Assembly (NCBI GenBank): GCA_963837345.1
Contig: CAWIMX010000001.1
Span: forward strand, 434,001 to 498,000
Length of the DNA: 64,000 nt
Origin: CAWIMX01 sp963837345
Lineage (GTDB): Bacteria > Acidobacteriota > Vicinamibacteria > Vicinamibacterales > CAVVIG01
Direction of reading: 5' to 3'
How positions within the stretch are numbered: the stretch's first letter is position 1; every line of letters starts with the position of its first letter. A program made the translations under genes and the position numbers. The notes under the pieces are model-generated. The model ran no database searches and was not told the origin of the DNA. It worked only from the letters and a program-made list of their open reading frames with translations. Positions 25,351 to 34,393 of the stretch are shown here, piece after piece.

Positions 25351-25554
25351 CATTTCGCGCGATATCGCTACGATGCCCGCGGCGGTGCGAAAGAGATCTG
25401 CACCCAGCTGAAACTGGGCTTCCAGGGGCGGCATGTGTCGAACGAAGCCACCGCCGCGGTCAGCGCACACTACGAAGAGGTGGGAAGAATGCTGAGCGGA
25501 TTGATCGCTCATCTCGAGCGAACCGACGACTGGAAGGACCGGCGTCGCCGATAA
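25351..25554 (+). pseudogene. 5'-truncated four-helix-bundle protein (23S rRNA intervening-sequence protein family)
   Basis: A 67-codon fragment ending at TAA 25552-25554. It matches the C-terminal half of the family: ARGGAKEICTQL corresponds to the usual ARGS..E..TQL helix and YEEVGRMLSGLIAHLE to the typical E.GRML.GLI.SL ending. Reading upstream in the same frame reaches the stop of the preceding ATPase with no homologous N-terminus and no start codon; the other frames show no N-terminal motif either. It is therefore a remnant, probably left by insertion and deletion next to the ATPase operon. It is followed by a short tandem repeat at 25571. Confidence 0.6.
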
Positions 25555-25570
25555 CGCCGACTAGCGATTC

Positions 25571-25590
25571 GCGACTTGCGACTTGCGACT
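25571..25590. repeat. Short tandem repeat, GCGACTT units
   Basis: GCGACTTGCGACTTGCGACT: two and a half copies of a 7-base unit, preceded by a diverged copy (GCGATTC at 25564). It lies between the four-helix-bundle remnant and the convergent ABC ATPase stop. From memory, similar short repeats are often seen next to four-helix-bundle genes in other bacteria, but I cannot check this here. Confidence 0.6.
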
Positions 25591-25591
25591 A

Positions 25592-26278
25592 TTACGCCGC
25601 CCGCCGCACGTCGTTCTCGACCTGGCCGTCTCGAATGTGAATCGCGCGATAGGCGAACGCCGCCACATCGGGCTCGTGGGTGACGAGCACGATCGTGTTG
25701 CCGGCCTGGTGCAGGCGCTCGAAGAGCGACATGATCTCGTGCCCGGTCTTCGAGTCGAGATTGCCCGTCGGCTCGTCGGCCAGCAGAATGGACGGGTTGT
25801 TGACGAGCGCCCGCGCGATGGCCACGCGCTGACGCTGCCCGCCGGACAATTCGTTGGGCCGGTGTGTCATCCGGGAGCCGAGCTCGACCTTCTCGAGGGC
25901 GTCGATGGCCCGCGTCTCCCGCACCTTCGCCGGCACCCCCGCATAGACGAGCGGCAGTTCCACGTTGTGCAGGGCGGTCGCGCGCGGCAGCAGATTGAAC
26001 GTCTGGAAGACGAAGCCGATTTCTTCGTTCCGAATCCGCGCCAGCTCGTTGTCGTTCATCTGGCTGACCTGCTTGCCGTTCAGCAGGTACGACCCCTTGG
26101 TGGGGGTGTCGAGGCACCCGATCAGGTTCATCAGCGTGGACTTGCCCGATCCCGACGGTCCCATGATGGCGACGTACTCGCCGCGCTCGATTTCGATGGA
26201 CACCCCGCGAAGGGCATGAATCTCTTCGGCGCCCATGCGGTAGGTCTTCCAGAGGTCGACGGTCTCGATTAATGCCAT
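25592..26278 (-). CDS. ABC transporter ATP-binding protein, LolD/MacB type
   Basis: A 228-residue ATPase of the lipoprotein-release/MacB efflux group. It has an A-loop aromatic in TYRMGAEEIHALRGV, Walker A GPSGSGKST, Q-loop FQTFNLLPR, signature LSGGQRQRV, Walker B ILLADEPTGNLD and switch His in VLVTHEPD. Such ATPases work with FtsX/MacB-fold permeases. None is adjacent, but two permeases of that fold without ATPases (30011-32446 and 52862-55276) are in this window and could share it (inference). It lies 84 bases downstream of the PilM-like gene on the same strand. Confidence 0.92.
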   Translation of the reverse strand: MALIETVDLWKTYRMGAEEIHALRGVSIEIERGEYVAIMGPSGSGKSTLMNLIGCLDTPTKGSYLLNGKQVSQMNDNELARIRNEEIGFVFQTFNLLPRATALHNVELPLVYAGVPAKVRETRAIDALEKVELGSRMTHRPNELSGGQRQRVAIARALVNNPSILLADEPTGNLDSKTGHEIMSLFERLHQAGNTIVLVTHEPDVAAFAYRAIHIRDGQVENDVRRAA

Positions 26279-26362
26279 GTAGCCTTCAGACGGCAGTCGC
26301 GGCCCGGTGGTTCCCCGAAGTCGGAGGATCTTACCTGCCCCGGCGGCCAGCGCGCCACCGGC

Positions 26363-27835
26363 TCATTTCGCGGGCTCGGGCACCAGCAGGCGGATGTCGC
26401 GCCCGCTGACGTCGCGAACCACGACCGACGTCGCGGTAATCGCGACCACGCGCGCCCCGCGAACCTCGTCGCCGGCCTGGACAATGTGGCCGTCGATGAC
26501 GGCGAGCCTCCGCTCGTTCCCGTACAGAATCGTCTGCAGCTCGGCCTGGAAGGGTGGCCCGGAACCGGCGTCGGGCCCGGCGGCGGACGGTCGCTCCGGA
26601 TTCGGGCTGTCGAACACGAGATCGGGAGGCGGTTCGTACGAGCGGACGAAGCTGGCCGCGGCGATCCGGGATCCCGTCGGACGCTGCGGGTGGTCCGGAA
26701 CGATGGGCGCGGAGTCGGCCTCGACGGGGCGCGGCGCCGGACGTGCCGTGTGCGGCGCACGCGCGGCATGTCCGGCCGGCCCTCCAGCCGCCAGGCCCCA
26801 GGCGGCCGTGCCCACGGTGTAGCCGATCCCGAGGCCCGTGGTCACGCCAGCGACGACGGCGGCCCTGGCGATCCAGGCGCGATACGCGCCATGCCGGCGC
26901 TCGCGCAGCAGATCAAGCGGCGCGGGCGATTGAACGGCGGCCGCCCACGCCAGCCGGAGATCGGCGCCGCGGTCCCGCAGGTCCACTCCGTCTTCCGGCA
27001 GCCGCTCGGTATCGATCCCGAAGAAGGAATCGAGCGGCTCCACTTCGACGTCGAGACTCTCGATGAGCGAGGCGGCCATCGAACGCAGCTCGGGCATGCC
27101 TCCGCAGATCAGGACGTTCGACACCGGCCCGTGATCGGGACGAGCGGTGGCGAAGAAGGCTTCGAGATAGGCCGCCAGCTGCCCGGCCACCTGAGTCCTC
27201 GGCCGAACGAGCAGGCAGCGGCCCGGGTCGAGGTAGCCCCACGGAGCCTCGTGCGCCGCCAGCAGATGGCCGCCGCGCACCAACGCCACCGCGGTGGTCG
27301 TCTCGGCGAGGGCGACGTAGGCCTCGACCACGCCGGGGTTCGACGCGGGCTGGCGACGGCGCGCCAGGGTCATGAGCGCGGCCGCCGGAGTGATCACGCT
27401 GCGGACACGGATTCCAGCCGAGGCGATCGGGCGAACGGCGGCGGCCACGGCCGCCGCATGCGCGGAAACCAGCATGACCGGCCGGCTGGCGGCCGCCAGC
27501 TTCGGCGCCGCCGCGGGCGCAATGTCGGCGAGGCGACGCGACGGGCGGATGCCGGCGGCCCTGGCGCGTTGATCGAGCGCCTCACGGCGCATCTGGTCGT
27601 AAGACGCGCGGCGCACCAGGGGCTGCGCATGGTCGGCATCGAGACCCCAGGCCACGAGCGTGGCGCTGCGACCCCGGAGGGCTTCGAGCGCGGTCCGGAA
27701 CTCGTGTCCCGGGCGCACGTAAGTCCCGAACGAGCAGACGCGGGTCGGGCCGCCACATGGCAGCGGCCCGCCATCCTCGACCTCGGCGATGCGGCAGGCG
27801 ACGGGCCCGAGCTCGATACCGATGCGCGCAGCCAT
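26363..27835 (-). CDS. PilM-like actin-fold protein with transmembrane segment and GspB/PilP-like C-terminus
   Basis: A 490-residue protein from ATG 27835; an in-frame start 60 bases upstream adds only an unlikely basic leader. Residues 1-290 look like a diverged actin-fold ATPase of the PilM/GspL kind (MAARIGIELGPVACRIAEV opening, Ser/Gly-rich VLICGGMPELRSMAASL near the end). A membrane helix follows at about 325-350 (AWIARAAVVAGVTTGLGIGY), then a Pro-rich linker. The C-terminal 70 residues (LQTILYGNERRLAVIDG, AGDEVRGARVVAI) match the beta domain of GspB/PilP-like proteins that bind secretins. It would thus join the cytoplasmic and periplasmic sides of a type II/IV-like apparatus. Family similarity is moderate and by eye. 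Confidence 0.55.
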   Translation of the reverse strand: MAARIGIELGPVACRIAEVEDGGPLPCGGPTRVCSFGTYVRPGHEFRTALEALRGRSATLVAWGLDADHAQPLVRRASYDQMRREALDQRARAAGIRPSRRLADIAPAAAPKLAAASRPVMLVSAHAAAVAAAVRPIASAGIRVRSVITPAAALMTLARRRQPASNPGVVEAYVALAETTTAVALVRGGHLLAAHEAPWGYLDPGRCLLVRPRTQVAGQLAAYLEAFFATARPDHGPVSNVLICGGMPELRSMAASLIESLDVEVEPLDSFFGIDTERLPEDGVDLRDRGADLRLAWAAAVQSPAPLDLLRERRHGAYRAWIARAAVVAGVTTGLGIGYTVGTAAWGLAAGGPAGHAARAPHTARPAPRPVEADSAPIVPDHPQRPTGSRIAAASFVRSYEPPPDLVFDSPNPERPSAAGPDAGSGPPFQAELQTILYGNERRLAVIDGHIVQAGDEVRGARVVAITATSVVVRDVSGRDIRLLVPEPAK

Positions 27836-27963
27836 GGTTCTCGATCTTTCGGCTCGAACGGGCCGACTCTGCAGGGCCCCCGGCCGCGACCCCAAGACCG
27901 GGCTCCGGCGGGTGTGCCGAGGTGTGCCAACGTGCGCAGACCGCTGCCGCGTGGGATGGTCGA

Positions 27964-29936
<1,973 letters not shown>

Positions 29937-30010
29937 GCGCGGCAGGATACCATCGATCCCAACGACCGCTCAGCCGTCCAATTGTCATCAAATGCCGGGG
30001 GGCGACGCGT

Positions 30011-32446
30011 CTACTCGACGCGCAGGGCCGTCATCGGATCGAGCCGGCCTGCGCGCCGGGCCGGGATCCAGCACGCCGCCGCTGCGGTCGAGAGGAGCAG
30101 CAGCGGCACGGCGACGAGCACCGGCGTGTCCACGACGCCCGCCACAATTGCGACGATCAGCGCCACCAGCCAGCCGAGCAGCACGCCCGAAGCCACCACC
30201 GCCATGTGCTCGCCGACCAGCGACGCGACGACGCGGCCCGGCGACGCTCCCAGCGCGAGGCGCAACCCGACTTCCGACGTCCGGCGCACCACGACATACT
30301 CGACGATGGCATAGATACCGATGGCGATGAGGGCGAGCAGAAGCGGCCCGAGCACGGAAAACATCTGCGCCGGAACTCGCCGGAACACGAGGTTGCTGCT
30401 GACATGCTGGTCCAGCGTGCGCACGTTCACGAGCGCCATGCCCGGATCCACGCCGCGAAGCGTGGCGCGCACGTCGGGCGCGATCGCGGCTTCCCGTCCT
30501 CGCCGGGTTCGCACGTGCAGCTCCGCGGCGCCGAGCGGCGAGTCCGCGAACGCCAGATACACGGCGGGCGTCGGGGGCTCGCCGAAGGCGTCGTACAGGG
30601 AATTGGCGGAAACGCCCACGATCGTCCGCTCGCGGTCGCCGACCCGGACGTGCTGGCCGAGCGCCAGACCGGGCTGGGTCTGTTCGATGAACCGGCGCAC
30701 GAACTCCACGTTCACAATCGCCTCGGCGTCACCGCCGGTCCGCGTGGGATCGCCCACGTCGCGGCCGGCGACGAGGGGAATGCGCATCGCGGCGAAGTAG
30801 CCGTCGGTGACGGTATTGACCAGCGCCTCGTCGAATCCCTCGCCGACCCTCGGGTGCCCGCTCATCGCGATGCGTCGTGACGGCAGGCCGTGGATGTCGA
30901 GCGGCACGGAGGCCGCGACGGCCGCGCCCTCGACCCCCGGCATCGCGCGGACGCGCTCGAGCACGTCCCGCGCGGCCTCGCGGCGAATGCGTGCCGCGTC
31001 GGGTCCGCCGTCGCGGCCCGCCAGATCGTAGGCGACGAGCAGCACGCCGTGGGGGTCGAACCCGGGGTCGATCGTCCGCGTGTCGAGAAAGCTGCGCAGG
31101 AAGAGGCCGGCGATGACGAGCACGACGGCCGCCAGGCCCGCTTGCGCGCCCATCAGCCCGTGCCGAAGCCGCCCCGAAGCCGGGAGCCCGCCGCCGACCG
31201 TGCCGCCGCGAAGCCACGAGGAGCGCGACCGCCTCGTCAGCTGCCAGGCGGGAGCGGCGCCGCACAGCAGTCCGCACGAGAGTCCCAGGCCGAGGGCTAC
31301 CGCCAGACCGGCACCGTCGAGATCGGTCTGAAAGCGAATCGGGAATCCCGTGAGCGGCAGCGACTGCAGGCCCTCGGACCCCCACAGGGCCAGGAGCACC
31401 CCGCCGCCGGCGCCGGCCAGCGCGAGCACGAACGCTTCCACCAGCGCGAGGCGCGCGATCTGCCAGGGCCGGGCGCCCAGCGCGAGCCGCGTCGCGGCGT
31501 CGCGCTCGCGCGCGCTCGCCCGGGCGAGCAGCAGGTTGGCCACGTTGCCGCACACGGCGGCGAGCAGCAGCAGCATGAACAACTGGAGGGCCGCGAGCAC
31601 CTCCGGCAGCACACGCGGCGGCCCGCGCAGCGCGCTCATGAACGGCAGGATCTCGGCCTTCAAGGCGTCGTTGGTCGCGGGGTACACCCGCGCGAGGCGC
31701 GCCATCGTCGCATCCAGCTCGTGCTGCGCCTCGAGACGATCGACGCCCCCTCGCCGCCAGCCCATCACGGAGTAGCCGCGAACGCCGCGCAGCTCGAGCT
31801 CGCGGGATCCGTTCGCGATCTGCGGGGCGAGCGAAGCCGGCACGAAGAGATCGAGGCTCAGCCCCAGTTGCGTACCCTGGAAGCGCGGCGGCGTGACCCC
31901 GATCACGGTCAGGGGCTGGCCGTTGACCCGCACGATCTGGCCGATGGCCTCGGACGCCGAAGCCAGACGGCTTTGCCAGAATCCATAGGAAGCCACGACC
32001 ACGAGCGCCCCGGGATCATCGTGAAGATCCGGGAACCGGCCGACGAGCGGCTTCAACGCCAGCGCGTCGAAGTAGTTCGGCGAGACGAGCGCGCCGAAGA
32101 CGCGATCGATGCCCGTGGCGGGAGACGCGCCCACGTAGAGGGGCAGCATGCGAGAGGCGAACATATTGCGGACGGTGGTGAGCCCGTCGCGAAGATCCAG
32201 ATATTCCGGCCACGAGACGCCGGGATGACCACCCTCGGCGGTGATCGGCTCGATCGCCTGGAGGGCCGCGCCGTCGATCACCCCCGGCAGCGGACGCAGG
32301 ACGACGCCGCGAATCCAGTCGAAGATGACCGTGTTCACGCCGATGCCGGCCGCCAGCGACGCGACGACCACGCCGGCCAGCCACGGCATGCGCCGGATCG
32401 CGCGCAGCGCCTGCCGCACGTCGGCGGCCCACTGCCCGGGGTGCAT
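30011..32446 (-). CDS. ADOP-family ABC permease (MacB/FtsX fold)
   Basis: An 811-residue protein of the 'acidobacterial duplicated orphan permease' family: two tandem copies of a MacB-type periplasmic core plus FtsX membrane domain, with no ATPase in the polypeptide. The first helix is at about 20-43 (GVVVASLAAGIGVNTVIF), the first periplasmic domain to about 275, three helices to about 430, then the repeat, ending in the family's usual PARRAGRLDPMTALRVE. It starts 6 bases after a 42-residue membrane peptide gene, with GAGG-type ribosome sites between. Together they diverge from a two-component system across a shared operator, so this permease is probably a regulon member of that system. Confidence 0.9.
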   Translation of the reverse strand: MHPGQWAADVRQALRAIRRMPWLAGVVVASLAAGIGVNTVIFDWIRGVVLRPLPGVIDGAALQAIEPITAEGGHPGVSWPEYLDLRDGLTTVRNMFASRMLPLYVGASPATGIDRVFGALVSPNYFDALALKPLVGRFPDLHDDPGALVVVASYGFWQSRLASASEAIGQIVRVNGQPLTVIGVTPPRFQGTQLGLSLDLFVPASLAPQIANGSRELELRGVRGYSVMGWRRGGVDRLEAQHELDATMARLARVYPATNDALKAEILPFMSALRGPPRVLPEVLAALQLFMLLLLAAVCGNVANLLLARASARERDAATRLALGARPWQIARLALVEAFVLALAGAGGGVLLALWGSEGLQSLPLTGFPIRFQTDLDGAGLAVALGLGLSCGLLCGAAPAWQLTRRSRSSWLRGGTVGGGLPASGRLRHGLMGAQAGLAAVVLVIAGLFLRSFLDTRTIDPGFDPHGVLLVAYDLAGRDGGPDAARIRREAARDVLERVRAMPGVEGAAVAASVPLDIHGLPSRRIAMSGHPRVGEGFDEALVNTVTDGYFAAMRIPLVAGRDVGDPTRTGGDAEAIVNVEFVRRFIEQTQPGLALGQHVRVGDRERTIVGVSANSLYDAFGEPPTPAVYLAFADSPLGAAELHVRTRRGREAAIAPDVRATLRGVDPGMALVNVRTLDQHVSSNLVFRRVPAQMFSVLGPLLLALIAIGIYAIVEYVVVRRTSEVGLRLALGASPGRVVASLVGEHMAVVASGVLLGWLVALIVAIVAGVVDTPVLVAVPLLLLSTAAAACWIPARRAGRLDPMTALRVE

Positions 32447-32452
32447 CCTGCC

Positions 32453-32581
32453 TCAGCGCCCGTGCAGGTGGCGCAGGAAATCGTGCACGAAGCCGCCCGC
32501 GCTGGTGTGCGCGGCGACCATCGCTCCGGCTGCGAGCACGAGAGCGGCGGCGGCCACCACGACGACCGACTTGAGTGTCAT
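32453..32581 (-). CDS. 42-residue single-pass membrane peptide
   Basis: A short gene from ATG 32581: MTLKSVVVVAAAALVLAAG, then AMVAAHTSAGG and a His/Arg-rich end FVHDFLRHLHGR. One hydrophobic helix (residues 4-25) and a short polar tail, so either a secreted or inner-membrane micropeptide. Evidence that it is real: it lies 6 bases upstream of the permease start, has a -10-like box (TAGGCT, 32593-32588) just 6 bases before its ATG, and upstream of that has the same GTTCAG-N5-GTTCAG site that faces the regulator gene. There is no room for a Shine-Dalgarno, implying leaderless translation. Function unknown; it may modulate the permease or the sensor kinase. Confidence 0.6.
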   Translation of the reverse strand: MTLKSVVVVAAAALVLAAGAMVAAHTSAGGFVHDFLRHLHGR

Positions 32582-32604
32582 GGCGCAAGCCTACACGGGG
32601 CACC

Positions 32605-32652
32605 CTGAACCCCTGCTGAACGGGCCGGCTTCGCCGTTCAGCGGGCGTTCAG
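32605..32652. promoter_or_regulatory. Symmetric divergent operator: two outward-facing PhoP-like direct repeats
   Basis: Plus strand: GTTCAG at 32636-32641 and 32647-32652 (11-bp period), then 12 bases to the -10 box TATAAG (32665-32670) and GTG at 32678. Minus strand: GTTCAG at 32621-32616 and 32610-32605 (11-bp period), then 11 bases to TAGGCT and ATG at 32581. Hexamer-N5-hexamer direct repeats about 11-12 bases before a -10 box without a -35 is the architecture of PhoP/OmpR-activated promoters. The neighbouring regulator is of that family. Confidence 0.72.
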
Positions 32653-32677
32653 CGCGGCTTGCGCTATAAGAGTATCG

Positions 32678-33349
32678 GTGCGGATTCTCGTCGCCGAGGA
32701 TGAAGCCCGGTTGTCGCGGGAGCTGGCCGACGCGTGCACGCGCGCGGGGTACGCCGTGGACGCGGCGGCGGACGGCGAGCGCGCGGACTTCCTCGTGGCC
32801 ACCGAGCAATACGACGCCGTCGTCCTGGACCTGGGCTTGCCGCGCATCGATGGCCTCGCGCTGCTCGGCCGCTGGCGCGCGGCGGGCAATCCGGTGCCGG
32901 TGCTCGTGCTCACGGCGCGCGGCAGCTGGCACGAGAAGGTCGTCGGCATCGACGCCGGCGCCGACGACTACATGGCGAAGCCTTTCCAGATCGAGGAAGT
33001 GCTCGCCCGACTGCGAGCCTTGATTCGGCGTTCCACGGGCCGGACCGGGCCGGCGCTTCGCTGCGGCGGGGTCGTGCTCGATCCCCGCACGGCGCGAGTG
33101 AGCGTGAACGGGCGGACCGTCAAGCTCACGAGCCACGAATTCCGCGTGTTGTCATATCTCATGCATCATGCCGGGCGCATCGTCTCGCAGGGCGAACTGA
33201 TGGAGCACATCTACGCGCAGGACGCCGATCGGCCGTCGAACACCGTGGAAGTCTTCGTCGCCCGGCTGCGCCGCAAGCTGGGGCCGTCGTTCATCGAGAC
33301 GATTCGCGGTCTCGGGTATCGTGTCGATCCGCCCGAGGGCGATGGCTGA
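32678..33349 (+). CDS. Response regulator, OmpR/PhoP family
   Basis: A 223-residue regulator: receiver domain 1-115 with acidic E7/D8, phospho-acceptor D51 (VVLDLGLPRIDG) and switch Lys in AKPF, then a winged-helix domain 125-217 (LTSHEFRVLSYLMHHAG, SNTVEVFVARLRRKLG, IRGLGYR). It most resembles the PhoP/QseB branch. Start GTG 32678 lies 7 bases after a -10-like TATAAG, so its mRNA seems leaderless. Its stop overlaps the kinase start. The paired repeats upstream suggest it activates its own gene and the divergent peptide/permease genes. Confidence 0.94.
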   Translation: MRILVAEDEARLSRELADACTRAGYAVDAAADGERADFLVATEQYDAVVLDLGLPRIDGLALLGRWRAAGNPVPVLVLTARGSWHEKVVGIDAGADDYMAKPFQIEEVLARLRALIRRSTGRTGPALRCGGVVLDPRTARVSVNGRTVKLTSHEFRVLSYLMHHAGRIVSQGELMEHIYAQDADRPSNTVEVFVARLRRKLGPSFIETIRGLGYRVDPPEGDG

Positions 33350-34353
33350 TGCGGCCGCTGTCGCTCAAGACGCGGTTGATCTTCGGCGCCGTGCTCTGGA
33401 CCACCGGGCTGCTGGGCGGCGCCATGCTCCTCATCACGCACTACCTCATCCTGCACCCGGCATCGGCCCGGGCCATTCACATCCCGTTCGTCAGACCCCT
33501 CGCCGGCTCGATCGTCACCCTGCTGCTGATGCTGGCCGGCCTCCACCAGGTGCGCCGCGGTCTCGCGCCGGTCAACCAGCTTCGCGCGCGGCTCTCGGCC
33601 GTGCACGAAGGCCGCGACCAGCGGATCGACGGCACCTTCCCCACCGAGGTGCAGCCGCTCGTCGACGATCTCAACGGCCTGCTGGCGCAGCGGGAGCGAA
33701 CCATCGCGCGCGCCCTCACGAAGGCCGGCGATCTCGCGCATGGCCTGAAGACGCCGCTGGCCGTGCTCGCACGCGATGCCGAGCGGGCGCGCACGGCCGG
33801 CGACATCGACCTCGCGCAGTCGATCGCCGAGCAGGTGGCCCGGATGCTTCGCCAGACGGACTATCACCTGGCGCAGGCGCGCGCGGTCGGCGCCTCGTCG
33901 GGGACGCGGAGCAGCGTGGCCGAATCGGCCGAAGGGCTCGTCCGCGCGCTCCGGCGCCTGCATGCCGACCGCGGAATCGCAATGGAAGCCGACGTCGGAC
34001 GCGATCTGTACGTCCGCGTTCAGCGCGAGGACCTCGACGAGATGCTCGGCAACCTGCTCGACAACGCCTGCAAGTGGGCGCGCTCGCGCGTCGTGGTGTC
34101 GGCGGAGACTGGTGACGGGCGCATCGCGGTGCGGGTCGACGACGACGGGCCGGGAATCGAGCGGGCGCTGCGGGACGTCGTGCTGCAGCGCGGCGTGCGG
34201 GCCGACGAGTCCGCTCCGGGATCGGGCCTCGGCCTGGCCATTGCGCGCGATCTCGCCGAGCTCTACGGCGGGACGATCGCGCTCGACGACTCGCCCTTCG
34301 GCGGGCTGCGCGCCTCGATCGCCCTCCCCACGGCCGCCGACCCGGCGGCCTGA
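33349..34353 (+). CDS. Sensor histidine kinase, PhoQ-like with minimal periplasmic loop
   Basis: 334 residues from ATG 33349. Two membrane helices (about 9-33 and 50-66) enclose only about 15 extracytoplasmic residues, so the sensing domain is essentially absent, as in intramembrane-sensing kinases. The H-box DLAHGLKTPLAVL (H131) is of the PhoQ type; the N-box (LLDNACKWA), DDDGPGI and GSGLGLAIA follow. A HAMP-like linker joins helix 2 to the H-box. It forms an operon with the regulator just upstream. Lacking its own sensor, it may read the state of a membrane partner such as the divergent permease or peptide (inference). Confidence 0.92.
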   Translation: MRPLSLKTRLIFGAVLWTTGLLGGAMLLITHYLILHPASARAIHIPFVRPLAGSIVTLLLMLAGLHQVRRGLAPVNQLRARLSAVHEGRDQRIDGTFPTEVQPLVDDLNGLLAQRERTIARALTKAGDLAHGLKTPLAVLARDAERARTAGDIDLAQSIAEQVARMLRQTDYHLAQARAVGASSGTRSSVAESAEGLVRALRRLHADRGIAMEADVGRDLYVRVQREDLDEMLGNLLDNACKWARSRVVVSAETGDGRIAVRVDDDGPGIERALRDVVLQRGVRADESAPGSGLGLAIARDLAELYGGTIALDDSPFGGLRASIALPTAADPAA

Positions 34354-34393
34354 AGCGCGTCGTCAGCGCGCCTGAGCGTGTCGAGCAGGAGGC

